A DNA stretch of 64,000 nt, from NCBI GenBank assembly GCA_022510505.1, contig JAFLTL010000012.1:1-64000 (forward strand), written 5' to 3'. Positions 43,262-53,421 of this stretch are shown piece by piece. Within the stretch, counting starts at the first letter, position 1. Every line of letters starts with the position of its first letter. The position numbers and the translations under genes were made by a program. The notes under the pieces are model-generated. The model was not told the origin of the DNA. It did not search any database and was given only the letters and a program-made list of their open reading frames with translations. The DNA is from Muribaculaceae bacterium (GTDB lineage Bacteria; Bacteroidota; Bacteroidia; Bacteroidales; Muribaculaceae).

Positions 43262-43923
43262 CGCAAAAAGTGAAAGCTGCATTGTTAGTTCTGTCGGGGG
43301 GTATGGACTCGGTTACCATGCTCTATGAGTTCCGGAATGAAATAGCCCTTGCAGTGAACTTCCATTATGGCTCCAACCATAACGAACGCGAAACCGAATG
43401 CGCACGATATCACTGCGGAAAACTTGGAATTGAACTTCTCGAACTGAATCTCGAATTCATGGGCGAATACTTCCACAGCTCATTGCTCGACGGGCCCGAA
43501 GCTGTCCCTGAAGGTCATTATACCGATGATAACATGCGCTCTACTGTCGTTCCGTTCCGCAACGGAATAATGCTTTCTGTTGCCGCAGGAATTGCCGAAA
43601 GTAATGGGCTCAATAAACTTTTGATTGCCAACCATTCGGGTGACCATGCAATTTACCCCGATTGTCGCAGACCGTTCATAGACGCCATGGCGCAGGCAAT
43701 TCAGCAAGGCACCTATGAGGACATCAGGCTTGAAGCCCCCTATTGCAGTCTTTCAAAATCGGAAATCGCAGCAAAAGGAAAAATCCTGGGAATCGACTAC
43801 TCGAAAACCTACAGCTGTTATCGCGGACAAAAGAATCATTGCGGAACATGCGGAACATGCGTCGAACGAAAGGAGGCATTGAGGGATGCCGGTATAGATG
43901 ACACAACAGTATATGAAAATTAA
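43258..43923 (+). CDS. queC: 7-cyano-7-deazaguanine synthase QueC
   Basis: A synthase (221 aa) that uses ATP and ammonia to turn 7-carboxy-7-deazaguanine into preQ0, the substrate of QueF. The PP-loop is [15 protein letters not shown]. The zinc site is [20 protein letters not shown], with four Cys. [14 protein letters not shown] precedes it. It is translated together with queF through an ATGA overlap. Transketolase follows 30 bases later. Confidence 0.95.
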   Translation: MTQKVKAALLVLSGGMDSVTMLYEFRNEIALAVNFHYGSNHNERETECARYHCGKLGIELLELNLEFMGEYFHSSLLDGPEAVPEGHYTDDNMRSTVVPFRNGIMLSVAAGIAESNGLNKLLIANHSGDHAIYPDCRRPFIDAMAQAIQQGTYEDIRLEAPYCSLSKSEIAAKGKILGIDYSKTYSCYRGQKNHCGTCGTCVERKEALRDAGIDDTTVYEN

Positions 43924-43952
43924 TACAGTACAATATCCAAATTTACACATCC

Positions 43953-45989
43953 ATGGAAAAAGAAATTATGAGAAGAGCTGCCGACAATATCAGAGTACTT
44001 GTCGCTTCAATGGTAGAAAAAGCTAAATCAGGGCACCCGGGAGGAGCAATGGGAGGTGCCGATTTTGTTAACGCTCTTTATTCAAAATATCTCGTATATG
44101 ATCCTGAAAATCCAACATGGATAGCCCGAGACCGATTCTTCCTCGACCCGGGACACATGTCTACAATGCTTTATAGCGCCCTCGCACTGACAGGAAAATA
44201 CACAATGGAGGAACTGCAACAGTTCCGTCAGTGGGGAAGTGTTACACCGGGACACCCGGAACTTGACCCCATGAGAGGAGTGGAAAATTCATCGGGACCA
44301 CTTGGGCAAGGACATGTGATGGCTGTCGGTTGTGCAATAGCCGAACGTTTCCTCGTTGCCAAATTCGGGGAAACAGTTGCCCATAAAACTTATGCCTTTA
44401 TTTCTGATGGAGGCATACAGGAGGAAATTTCCCAAGGAGCCGGACGCATTGCCGGAACTCTGGGACTGAAGAACCTCATAATGTTCTACGACTCAAATGC
44501 GGTTCAGCTTTCAACAAAAGTAAAGGATGTCACATGTGAGGACACCGCCGCAAAATATCGTTCGTGGAACTGGAACGTCATTGAAATTGATGGCAACGAT
44601 CCAAAACAAATTTGCGATGCACTCGACCAAGCGGTCAAGGAAGACAAACGGCCCACTATTATTATCGGTCACACCATTATGGCCAAGGGGGCTGTCAAAG
44701 CCGACGGAACATCAATGGAAGGAGCAGTTTCAACCCACGGACAGCCACTGAGTGCAGCAGGCGCCGACTATGCCGCTTCCATCAAGAACCTGGGAGGCAA
44801 TCCCGAGAATCCTTTTGAAATCTGGGATGATGTAAAAGAGCTTTATGCAAAACGGAGTGAAGAACTTAAGGAAATAGTTGCGACCCGTCATGCTGCTGAA
44901 AAAGAATGGGCAAAGACAAACCCGCAATTGTCACAGAAACTTGAAGAATTCGTTTCGGGAAAGCTTCCAAAACTAGATTGGGATTCCATCGAATTCAAAC
45001 CCAATATGGCAAGCCGCAACTCGTCGGCCACTGTACTCGGTTTTCTTGCCGAACACATTGAAAACATGATCGTTTCGAGCGCCGACCTGGCTAATTCCGA
45101 CAAAACCGACGGATTCCTGAAAAAAACTCAGGCCATAACAGCACAGGATTTCGGCGGACGATTCCTCCAGTCGGGTGTTGCCGAACTGACTATGGCTGCT
45201 ATCATGAACGGAATTGCGTTGCATGGTGGACTGATCGGAGCATGCGGCACATTCTTCGTTTTCAGCGATTACATCAAACCTGCCCTGAGAATGTCGGCAT
45301 TGATGGAACTCCCAGTAAAATACATCTTTACCCACGATGCATTCCGTGTTGGAGAAGATGGTCCTACCCACGAACCGGTTGAACAGGAGGCACAAATCCG
45401 ATTGATGGAACTCATGAACAACCTCGCCGGAGAAATGAGTACATTAGTGCTAAGACCAGCCGACTCGGCCGAAACTGCAGTCTCCTGGAAGATGGCCATG
45501 GAAAACAAAAAATCACCCTCGGTTCTTATATTCTCACGTCAGGACCTGGAAGATCTTCCGGCAATCTCGGGAAATCGCCGAAAAGAAGCCTACGGAGCCG
45601 AACATGGCGGTTATGTCGTCAAAGATTGCGACCATGAAACATTGACGCTCGTCGGGAACGGCTCAGAAGTCGCACTTTTGATTCATGTTGCCGAAGAACT
45701 TGAAAAAACCGGACTTAAAGTTAAAGTTGCCTCTTTCCCGTCAATCGGTCTTTTCCTGCGACAGGGGGCCGCCTATCGTGACACTGTCCTAACTCCCGGG
45801 GGAACCAGGTTCGGATTAACCGCAGGACTTCCGGCAACACTCTATCCATTGATGAAGAATGCCGGGGCGTGGGATGTCAAGGGAATGGAACGTTTCGGCG
45901 CATCGGCACCCTATAAGGTTCTCGACCAAAAGTTCGGATTCACCGTCGAAGCCGTTCTTGAAGATGTAAAAAAATTCTTGAACCAATGA
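43953..45989 (+). CDS. tkt: Transketolase
   Basis: A thiamine-diphosphate enzyme of the pentose phosphate pathway (678 aa) that moves two-carbon units between sugar phosphates. Substrate and cofactor regions are KSGHPGGAMGGADFVNALY, VTPGHPELDP, and SSGPLGQGHVMAVG. The ThDP motif reads SDGGIQEE, where many enzymes have GDG, a variant I believe is common in Bacteroidota. The second domain has HDAFRVGEDGPTHEPVEQ with the catalytic Glu, and the C-terminal domain is complete. It depends on the cofactor made by the thi cluster 7 kb away. The start is ATG 43953. Confidence 0.95.
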   Translation: MEKEIMRRAADNIRVLVASMVEKAKSGHPGGAMGGADFVNALYSKYLVYDPENPTWIARDRFFLDPGHMSTMLYSALALTGKYTMEELQQFRQWGSVTPGHPELDPMRGVENSSGPLGQGHVMAVGCAIAERFLVAKFGETVAHKTYAFISDGGIQEEISQGAGRIAGTLGLKNLIMFYDSNAVQLSTKVKDVTCEDTAAKYRSWNWNVIEIDGNDPKQICDALDQAVKEDKRPTIIIGHTIMAKGAVKADGTSMEGAVSTHGQPLSAAGADYAASIKNLGGNPENPFEIWDDVKELYAKRSEELKEIVATRHAAEKEWAKTNPQLSQKLEEFVSGKLPKLDWDSIEFKPNMASRNSSATVLGFLAEHIENMIVSSADLANSDKTDGFLKKTQAITAQDFGGRFLQSGVAELTMAAIMNGIALHGGLIGACGTFFVFSDYIKPALRMSALMELPVKYIFTHDAFRVGEDGPTHEPVEQEAQIRLMELMNNLAGEMSTLVLRPADSAETAVSWKMAMENKKSPSVLIFSRQDLEDLPAISGNRRKEAYGAEHGGYVVKDCDHETLTLVGNGSEVALLIHVAEELEKTGLKVKVASFPSIGLFLRQGAAYRDTVLTPGGTRFGLTAGLPATLYPLMKNAGAWDVKGMERFGASAPYKVLDQKFGFTVEAVLEDVKKFLNQ

Positions 45990-46000
45990 ATTAAACCTAA

Positions 46001-47422
46001 ATGAGATTAAGTCTAATTCTCGGAGTCATTGTCTTCATTTTCTGTTTCTCGGCTAATGCACGGGAAACAGAGGATGGAGGCAAATACCTTCTTGATTCAC
46101 TCCCCCAAAGATGGGAATATTATCCCTCTACCGATGGAAAAATAATCTCGGTGGATGATAAATGGTGGCGCAATTTTGAAGATGACCTTCTTGATTCGCT
46201 TGTTGAGATGGGACTTCGAGCCAATTATGACATCAGGAATGCCTATCGCAACCTTCAGATAGCCCACAACACATTTAAGAGCGCTCGTTCAGCCTATTTT
46301 CCCACACTGTCGGCTAGTCTTGGATGGGAAAAGGAGCGAATATCGGGGGTGACCCAGAGTCGCAAAGGAAGTGCTGTCAACAGTTCCTTTTGGACGGGAG
46401 AAGCAGGACTCAGCTGGCAAATTGATCTGTTTGGAAAAATAACTTCTCAGGTCAACTCAAAAAAAAGTCTCTGGCAAGCCTCACAGGCCGAATGGGCCGG
46501 AATGATGCTTAGCGTGGCAGGAGAAATCGTCAACGAGTACATTTCCCTCCGAATAGCACAAGCTCAGCTTGAGCTTCTCAAACAGCATGCCGAGTCGCAG
46601 TTAACTATCGTCAAAATGACCGAAGCAAGAAAAGAAGCCGGCGTTTCATCCATGCTCGATGTCTCCCAGGCAAAAACCGTCTATTATTCGACGCTTGCAT
46701 CGGTTCCAGTCTACGAGAACACAATCAACACATGCATCAATGCGCTGGCCGTCCTTTTGGCTGTTTATCCCGACCAGCTTCCTCATGAATTAAAAAACAT
46801 GGGAGACCGTTTGCCGGCCTGGCAACAAATGATTTCTACGGGCATTCCCATGGATCTCCTCCGTCGCCGTCCTGATATTGTCGAAGCTGAAAAAACCGTC
46901 GCATCCTATGCAGCTCAACTCGGTCTGGCTAAAAAAGATTTTTTGCCGACTTTGACGCTTGATGGCACTATCTCAACCTCGGCAATGCACATGGGCGATC
47001 TTTTCACCGGTCCCAGCTTTGGTTATTCTATCATCCCAACACTTTCATGGAATTTCTATACCGGGGGTGAAACCACCTACGAAATCAGAATAGCCAGAGA
47101 AAACCTCCAATCGGAGATCGACACTTATAACCTGACAGTTGCCACGGCGGTTGAAGAAACCAACAACGCCCTGTCGGGGTACTTTACCGCACTGAAACAC
47201 ATAGAATTGATCGATGATGTAGTCACTTGGGCTCAAAAATCATTGACTTTGTCGGTCGATCTGTATAAAGACGGTCTCTCTTCGTTCACTAACGTGGTTG
47301 ACGCCCAGGAAACTCTCCTCGAATATGAAACCGAGGCTGTCACTGCTCGTTCCGACGCATTGTCCTCCTTAGTTCAAATATACACTGCCCTTGGTGGTGG
47401 TTGGGATGCTTCTAATTTATAA
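46001..47422 (+). CDS. Outer-membrane efflux channel (NodT/OprM type)
   Basis: The outer-membrane part (473 aa) of a drug-type RND efflux system, lying first in a three-gene operon. A signal peptide (MRLSLILGVIVFIFCFSANA) is followed by WWRNFEDDLLDSLVEMGLRANYDIRNAYRNL, the usual start of the OprM/NodT fold. Helical repeats include AYFPTLSASLG and, in the second half, RRRPDIVEAEKTVASYAAQLGLAKKDFLPTL with the conserved RRPD-x2-AE motif. There is no lipobox, unlike OprM. It ends in TAATG, overlapping the adaptor start by one base. Confidence 0.9.
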   Translation: MRLSLILGVIVFIFCFSANARETEDGGKYLLDSLPQRWEYYPSTDGKIISVDDKWWRNFEDDLLDSLVEMGLRANYDIRNAYRNLQIAHNTFKSARSAYFPTLSASLGWEKERISGVTQSRKGSAVNSSFWTGEAGLSWQIDLFGKITSQVNSKKSLWQASQAEWAGMMLSVAGEIVNEYISLRIAQAQLELLKQHAESQLTIVKMTEARKEAGVSSMLDVSQAKTVYYSTLASVPVYENTINTCINALAVLLAVYPDQLPHELKNMGDRLPAWQQMISTGIPMDLLRRRPDIVEAEKTVASYAAQLGLAKKDFLPTLTLDGTISTSAMHMGDLFTGPSFGYSIIPTLSWNFYTGGETTYEIRIARENLQSEIDTYNLTVATAVEETNNALSGYFTALKHIELIDDVVTWAQKSLTLSVDLYKDGLSSFTNVVDAQETLLEYETEAVTARSDALSSLVQIYTALGGGWDASNL

Positions 47423-48549
47423 TGGATTCCATGAAAAAATATTTATTGATTCTTTTAGCCGTTCCGGTCTTGATGTCAAATATCATGACGGCTTGTCATA
47501 ACAACAAAAAGGGAATGTCCGATGGCGAAGACATGCCTGTAGCAGTTGCCAAGCCAATGGTCGACTCGGTAGTTCTCAGAAATGTCTATCCCGGAAATCT
47601 GACCGCTATCCGTGAAGTCAGCATAATGGCCCGAGTCAATGGTGTTGTAACAAAAGTCTATGCTTCATCGGGATCAAAAGTAAAGAAGGGACAACTACTT
47701 TATTCAATCGAGGACACAAAATACCAGGATGCCGTCAGAGAAGCACGCGCTTCTCTAGCCACCGCTAAATCGGCATATGAATACTATAAGAATCAGTATG
47801 CAGCGATGCAGAAAGCTCTACGAGCCGACGCTATCAGCGAGATGGAGGTCTTGGAGGCTAAAAATAATATGGAACAGAGTGCCGCGTCTATTGAAACTGC
47901 CGAAGCTACACTTAAGTCGGCCCTGACCACATTGGGCTACTGTACTATCACCGCACCCTTCGATGGACAGTTGGCTCTGGCATCCATCGACCAGGATGAA
48001 TATGTCAACGGTGAAGATTCTCCTTTCAAGCTGAACACTTTGTATAATGACGAGGTTCTGCATGCCTATATATCAATTGACGAGTCAATGTATCTCAGAC
48101 TTCTTTCAAACCTTGAGAAAGGCATTCTGACACTCGACAGTGTGCCCGTTACATTTTCTCAGGAATTGCCACATAAATATTATTCGAAAATCAATTATAC
48201 ATCTCCCGACGTAGACACCTCTACCGGAACAGTAACCATGAGATTCAACTTCGAGAACAAATATGGAGAACTGAAACCGGGAATGTTCATGAATCTAGAG
48301 CTCCCCTACGATGTCTCACCAAAAGCTATACTCGTCAAGGATGCTTCAATAGGAACCGATCAGCTTGGAAAATATCTCTATCTTGTCAATGATTCCAATC
48401 AGGTTGTCTACACTCCCATCGAAGTCGGAGAACTTTATCAGGATACCTTGAGGATTGTCACCAAAGGTTTGACTCCCGAGTCACGCTATGTTACCGAAGC
48501 TTTGTTGAAAGTCAGAAATGGAATGAAAGTCAAACCGATAGAAAAATAA
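47422..48549 (+). CDS. RND efflux periplasmic adaptor lipoprotein
   Basis: A membrane-fusion protein of 375 aa that links the RND pump and outer-membrane channel. The start is ATG 47422 or, three codons in, ATG 47431; both keep the signal (MKKYLLILLAVPVLMSN) and the lipobox MTACHNN. The lipoyl half-motifs are VNGVVTKVYASSGSKVKKGQ and, after a helical hairpin of about 80 residues, TITAPFDGQLALASIDQDEYV. The C-terminal barrel part is FENKYGELKPGMFMNLEL. It lies between the channel and pump genes with a 1-base overlap and a 3-base gap. Confidence 0.92.
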   Translation: MDSMKKYLLILLAVPVLMSNIMTACHNNKKGMSDGEDMPVAVAKPMVDSVVLRNVYPGNLTAIREVSIMARVNGVVTKVYASSGSKVKKGQLLYSIEDTKYQDAVREARASLATAKSAYEYYKNQYAAMQKALRADAISEMEVLEAKNNMEQSAASIETAEATLKSALTTLGYCTITAPFDGQLALASIDQDEYVNGEDSPFKLNTLYNDEVLHAYISIDESMYLRLLSNLEKGILTLDSVPVTFSQELPHKYYSKINYTSPDVDTSTGTVTMRFNFENKYGELKPGMFMNLELPYDVSPKAILVKDASIGTDQLGKYLYLVNDSNQVVYTPIEVGELYQDTLRIVTKGLTPESRYVTEALLKVRNGMKVKPIEK

Positions 48550-48552
48550 TCC

Positions 48553-51500
48553 ATGCTCTCCAAATTTTTCATCAATCGGCCGATTTTCTCTATCGTAATC
48601 GCCCTTTTTATGGTCCTGATAGGACTGATTACGGTTAAGACGCTTCCAATCACCAAATACCCCAACATGTCGCTGCCAAGCGTTACGGTCACGGCATCCT
48701 ATCCCGGAGCTGATGCTAAAACGGTTGCCGAAGTAGTTGGTGTTCCTATTGAAGAACAGATTAATGGAGTGGAAGGAATGCTCTACATGAGTTCCAACTC
48801 GGGTAGCGACGGCAGTTATTCGGTGACTGTAACCTTCGAGGAAGGAACTGATGAGGACATCGCAGCGGTGAAAATACAAAACCGAGTCTCAAGAGCCGAA
48901 CCCCAACTTCCTTCCTCGGTTAAAGAGCAAGGAATCGATGTCATTCAACGTTCGGCCGATCTGGTCCTGTTCATTTCCATTGAAGGCGATTCACTGCATA
49001 ACTACGACGGACTCTATCTCACCAACTATGCCCAACTACACATCATCGATGAGATATCACGAGTGAAAGGTGTGGGACAGGCCGAAGCGTTCGGAGTTGG
49101 CGAATACAGCATGCGCGTTTGGCTGAATCCCGACAAAATGAAAACCCTCGGACTCTCTACCTCCGATGTCATGTCGACTATTCAGTCACAAAACATGGCG
49201 GTGTCGGCCGGTAGTGTTGGAGCACCACCCGAGGGAACTCCGGCGGCTTTTCAGTTTACATTGACTGCCCAAGGACGTCTTGTTTCACCCGAGGAATTCG
49301 GAAACATAATTCTGAGGACAGGAAGCCACGGAGCTATGGTGCGTCTCAAAGATGTCGCCAGAATTGAGCTCGGAAGTCAAACCTACAGTAATGCGGCACA
49401 AGTATCGGGAAAACCCTCCGGTGTTATCGGTGTACGACAATTCCCGGGAGCCAATGCTCTCGAAGTAGCAAAAGACGTCGAGAAGAAAATGGCTGAGTTG
49501 GCTCCATATTTCCCGCCGGGAGTCAACTACCGGATAGTAATGAACGCTACCGATGTTGTCACTGCGTCAATAGACGAGCTTCTGGTGACTTTTATCGAGA
49601 CTACCTTACTGGTCATGCTCGTCATTCTCCTGTTCCTGCAAAACTGGAGAGCTGTCATAATACCGATGTTGACAATCCCTGTTTCACTCATAGCTACTTT
49701 TGCCGTGATGAAACTTCTCGGATTCACCATCAACACATTGACATTGTTCGGGATGCTTCTTGCTATTGCCATAGTCGTCGACGATGCCATAGTCGTCGTC
49801 GAGGACTGTAGCCGAATCATTGACGAAGGAAAACTTTCGGTTACTCAAGCGGTTCAAAAGGCAATGACCGAGCTTCAAGGGCCCATTATCGGCGAAGTCC
49901 TGGTGCTGATGTCGGTTTTTATCCCAACGGCTTTTGTCAGCGGCATTACCGGTCAGCTCTACAAGCAGTTCGCGTTGACCATCGCCGTCTCAGTGGCCTT
50001 CTCGGGATTCAATGCATTGACTTTTACACCGGCAATGTGCGCTCTCTTCCTGAAGAAGACGACCCCAAGCAATTTCATCGTTTACCGAGAATTCAACAAA
50101 GGCTACGGAAAAACCCTTGGGCTCTACAACAAAATCGTTGACCATTTCCTTAAGCATCCAAGTTTTGCAATCGGACTTTACCTCATTATTACTCTCGCCG
50201 CCTTCTGGGGATTCGTCAAATGGCCTACAAGCTATATACCAAAAGAGGACCAGGGTTATTTCTTGACTTCCATACAGTTACCCGACGGTGCTTCGCTCGA
50301 AAGAACCGACAAGATAATGAAAGAGGTCGAGGATATCATCCTGGCACAACCCGAAGTGGAGAATGTCGTGTCAATATCCGGTCTGTCCTTCCTCGCCGGA
50401 GGAGCGGGAAGCAACTACGGCTCCATGTTCATTATCCTGAAACCTTGGGATGAGAGAAAGAAAAAAAATCAGACTGCGTTCGCTGTAATCGACCGTCTTA
50501 ATGAGCTTTGTTATGGCATCCCTCAGGCTGAGATATTCTCAATCGACCCTCCTTCGATTCCGGGTCTCGGACTCAGTGCAGGTCTTGAGATGGAGCTTCT
50601 CGACATCAACAATCTTGGTGCCGACCAAATGAAAGAGGCAATTCAGCTTATTCAGGACAAAGCAGCCGGCGACAAACGGTTTGCAAGCGTCAGGTCGCTC
50701 TATCAAGGTAAAGTCCCACAGTATAAGGTTAACTTCAATCGTGACCGAATCAAACTACTGGGGCTGTCGCTCGACGATGTCTTCACTTCTCTTGCCGATT
50801 ATATGGGAGGCAGTTTCGTCAATGACTTTGTGGAATTCGGCCGAGTTTATCAGGTTACTCTTCAGGGTGACAACATAGCCCGTACCGACCCCAAGGACGT
50901 TCTTAAGATTAGCGTAAGAAACTCCGATGGCAACATGGTGCCGCTTTCGTCGTTTGCGACTCTGGTTCCATCTATGGGAGAACCATCGGTCAACCGCTAT
51001 AACATGTATAACAGTGCATCGATAACATTCTCTCCGGCCAAAGGAACCAGCACCGAAGAAGGAATTCTCGGAGCCGAACAACTCATCAGGGAAGCATTAG
51101 GCGACAATTACTCCTACGCATGGACTGGACAAGCCTATCAGGAGTCTCAATCGGGAACGACCATAGCAATCGTCCTTATTTTCGCTATCATTGTGACACT
51201 TCTCGTGCTTGCTGCCCAATATGAAAGCTGGACCGACCCGATTGCCGTGATCATCTCGATGCCTACTGCCATTCTCGGAACAGTTATCGGATGTATCTTC
51301 ATGAGTCAGAGCATCAGCATCTACACTCAGATTGGTATTATTCTATTGCTGGGAATGTCGGCCAAAAACGCCATCCTCATTGTTGAATACGCAATCGATT
51401 ATCGGAAATCGGGCCTTGACATTGTCAAAGCTGCTGCAAGTGCCGGAAATGTGCGATTCCGACCTATTATGATGACCGCCTTCGCGTTCGTTTTCGGCGT

Positions 51501-51720
51501 GATGCCAATGCTATTCGCTACCGGTGCAGGAGCCGAGAGCCGCATATCACTCGGTACGGCCGTCGTCTTTGGCATGGCCATCAATGCACTTGTCGGAACC
51601 CTCTTTGTTCCTAACTTCTGGGCACTCCTGGAACACTTCAATGAAAAATATCTCATGAAATTCTTCCATCATGAACTTCCACCGGCTTCTCCTCAGAATA
51701 ACACAACCGAATCGGTCTGA
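48553..51720 (+). CDS. AcrB/MexB-type RND efflux permease (HAE1)
   Basis: A proton-driven drug efflux pump of 1055 aa. The N-terminus MLSKFFINRPIFSIVIALFM matches AcrB-type pumps. TM4 contains IAIVVDDAIVVVEDCSR with the two Asp of the proton relay. PLPTxxYPxxxxP-like TLPITKYPNMSLPSVTV and GTDEDIAAVKIQNRVSRAEPQLP are typical of the porter domain. The second half repeats the fold, with GMSAKNAILIVEYAIDYRKSG (Lys at TM10). It belongs to the hydrophobe/amphiphile family, unlike the metal-type pump at 7121. The end overlaps the next gene by 50 bases. Confidence 0.94.
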   Translation: MLSKFFINRPIFSIVIALFMVLIGLITVKTLPITKYPNMSLPSVTVTASYPGADAKTVAEVVGVPIEEQINGVEGMLYMSSNSGSDGSYSVTVTFEEGTDEDIAAVKIQNRVSRAEPQLPSSVKEQGIDVIQRSADLVLFISIEGDSLHNYDGLYLTNYAQLHIIDEISRVKGVGQAEAFGVGEYSMRVWLNPDKMKTLGLSTSDVMSTIQSQNMAVSAGSVGAPPEGTPAAFQFTLTAQGRLVSPEEFGNIILRTGSHGAMVRLKDVARIELGSQTYSNAAQVSGKPSGVIGVRQFPGANALEVAKDVEKKMAELAPYFPPGVNYRIVMNATDVVTASIDELLVTFIETTLLVMLVILLFLQNWRAVIIPMLTIPVSLIATFAVMKLLGFTINTLTLFGMLLAIAIVVDDAIVVVEDCSRIIDEGKLSVTQAVQKAMTELQGPIIGEVLVLMSVFIPTAFVSGITGQLYKQFALTIAVSVAFSGFNALTFTPAMCALFLKKTTPSNFIVYREFNKGYGKTLGLYNKIVDHFLKHPSFAIGLYLIITLAAFWGFVKWPTSYIPKEDQGYFLTSIQLPDGASLERTDKIMKEVEDIILAQPEVENVVSISGLSFLAGGAGSNYGSMFIILKPWDERKKKNQTAFAVIDRLNELCYGIPQAEIFSIDPPSIPGLGLSAGLEMELLDINNLGADQMKEAIQLIQDKAAGDKRFASVRSLYQGKVPQYKVNFNRDRIKLLGLSLDDVFTSLADYMGGSFVNDFVEFGRVYQVTLQGDNIARTDPKDVLKISVRNSDGNMVPLSSFATLVPSMGEPSVNRYNMYNSASITFSPAKGTSTEEGILGAEQLIREALGDNYSYAWTGQAYQESQSGTTIAIVLIFAIIVTLLVLAAQYESWTDPIAVIISMPTAILGTVIGCIFMSQSISIYTQIGIILLLGMSAKNAILIVEYAIDYRKSGLDIVKAAASAGNVRFRPIMMTAFAFVFGVMPMLFATGAGAESRISLGTAVVFGMAINALVGTLFVPNFWALLEHFNEKYLMKFFHHELPPASPQNNTTESV

Positions 51721-52903
51721 TTTAGCTTCCTCATTTGTTTCCTTAATATTGATGTCGATGACGATCGTCGACGTCGAAGCTGTCACTCCTCGCGATGTCG
51801 CATCCAATCTGACCGCCATGGGAACCTTCTGTGGCAGAGCCACTGTTGAGGTCCAGCTTCCCATGTCAAACGACAATGAAATAAAATATTCTATAGACCT
51901 TCTGTCAAGCGAAAGTGAGAATGACAGCCTGTCACCCGTGTCCTATCTGATCGATTGGACTCTTCCCACCCCAATGGGAGTGTCCCATGGATTCACATCC
52001 TACTTCAACGGAAACCTCTATCGATTCCGTGACGGGGCTCCATTGCAGGAATATCATTTCGACAAGAACCCAGACCCTTTCTTAGTGTCGGCGGTTCCTG
52101 TTCAGAAAGGTGTTCAGTTTCTTGATATACTACCGGTATACGTTGGGGAAGAAATCAACAACATGCTCGACGATTCTACCTTCACAGTGCGATGGTGGGA
52201 AGATACTGTCTTCAACGGTTCGAAGGTAAATGTTCTCAAAGCTCGAAGGATAGTAAACGATCTAGAAGTGGGAAACTGGCTTATTGTTTTAAATCCTGAA
52301 ACTGACAAACCGATTCTTGTTGAAAAAGAGATGAGTCCCGGATCGGTTGGAGAACAAACTGTCATAGTTCGTTACGATGAATGTTCGTTCGCAAAGACAT
52401 TGCCACTGTCGGAAGAACAACTCGTGGACCTTTATCCCCAAGAATTCTCTAATTTCCGGCAGGATTCCTGGAAACTTGAACGACTGGTCGGAAAAAATCT
52501 TCCGGGATTCTCACTTCCGATGTCCGATGGATCACGATTCAGTCACTCAAAAGGAGAAGCTCTTTCTTCACCTTCGATTTTTGTATTCCTTGAAGAGAAC
52601 CTCCCTTCAACCCCTCAATTTATCGAAGACTTGCGTCAAACTGTTGCCACTTTGCCATTCAACGTCGACATCTATTGGATTTTCCTGTCTAACAGGGTTG
52701 ACGAAATTGCCGAAACGGTTGGGAGGACCTTTCCTGGAGAAGTTGTTCTTACGAGCGGAAGAAACATCACCAAAGATTTTGGTGTCACGGTAACTCCGTC
52801 CACCCTATTGGCTTCGCGCCAAGGTGAAGTATTGGAAATTATACAGGGCCTCAACAATGATCTCCAGCAAATTGTTATAGATAAAATGACTCTTACAAAA
52901 TAA
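51671..52903 (+). CDS. Secreted thioredoxin-fold protein without CxxC
   Basis: A protein of 410 aa. From ATG 51671 it has an extended N-terminal region and then a hydrophobic segment (SSFVSLILMSMTIVDVEA) that could be a signal peptide. The first half is beta-rich and unlike known enzymes to my eye, somewhat like periplasmic carrier domains. The second half (about 275-410) looks like a thioredoxin/AhpC fold: LVGKNLPGFSLPMSDGSRF, SPSIFVFLEENLPST, and FGVTVTPSTLLASRQGEV with a cis-Pro-like position. It has no CxxC, so it is unlikely to be a redox enzyme in the usual way. It lies between the RND operon and tpx. Confidence 0.6.
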   Translation: MNFHRLLLRITQPNRSDLASSFVSLILMSMTIVDVEAVTPRDVASNLTAMGTFCGRATVEVQLPMSNDNEIKYSIDLLSSESENDSLSPVSYLIDWTLPTPMGVSHGFTSYFNGNLYRFRDGAPLQEYHFDKNPDPFLVSAVPVQKGVQFLDILPVYVGEEINNMLDDSTFTVRWWEDTVFNGSKVNVLKARRIVNDLEVGNWLIVLNPETDKPILVEKEMSPGSVGEQTVIVRYDECSFAKTLPLSEEQLVDLYPQEFSNFRQDSWKLERLVGKNLPGFSLPMSDGSRFSHSKGEALSSPSIFVFLEENLPSTPQFIEDLRQTVATLPFNVDIYWIFLSNRVDEIAETVGRTFPGEVVLTSGRNITKDFGVTVTPSTLLASRQGEVLEIIQGLNNDLQQIVIDKMTLTK

Positions 52904-52911
52904 AAACTATA

Positions 52912-53421
52912 ATGGAAACTGTTTATTTCAAAGACATTCCCTGTCAAACTAACGGCAATTTGCCTGCTGTGGGAACAATAGCTCCCGATTTCACACTCGT
53001 TACGGGCGATCTAAAGGAAATCCACGCGTCAGACTATGAAGGGAAAAGAATAGTCCTTAATATTTTCCCGAGCATCGACACCGGTGTTTGCGCCGCATCT
53101 GTGCGCCGTTTCAACCAGGAGGCAGCATCCTTGGAGAACACCGTAGTTATTTGCATTTCCATGGACCTTCCGTTCGCTCAGGCACGATTCTGTGCTGCAA
53201 ACGACATTGAGAATGTGGTCACCGCATCGGCTTTCCGTTCTCCCGAGTTTGTAAAAGACTATGGGGTTGAACTCATCGACGGACCTCTCAAAGGACTACT
53301 TGCTCGTTCCGTTCTGGTTCTTGATGGAAAACGTGAAGTGATCTATCGTCAGCTTGTAGAACAAATCACCGACGAACCTGACTACACTGCAGCTCTTAAC
53401 GTTCTAAAAGGAAAGTTCTAA
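52912..53421 (+). CDS. tpx: Thiol peroxidase Tpx
   Basis: An atypical two-Cys peroxiredoxin (169 aa) that reduces hydrogen and alkyl peroxides with thioredoxin. The peroxidatic Cys is in SIDTGVCAASVRRFN and the resolving Cys in ARFCAANDIENV, the spacing expected of Tpx. The N-terminal APDFTLVTGDLKEI and the C-terminal LARSVLVLDG are also typical. The start is ATG 52912, 8 bases after the thioredoxin-fold gene. Its last 26 bases overlap the convergent thiF gene. Confidence 0.95.
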   Translation: METVYFKDIPCQTNGNLPAVGTIAPDFTLVTGDLKEIHASDYEGKRIVLNIFPSIDTGVCAASVRRFNQEAASLENTVVICISMDLPFAQARFCAANDIENVVTASAFRSPEFVKDYGVELIDGPLKGLLARSVLVLDGKREVIYRQLVEQITDEPDYTAALNVLKGKF

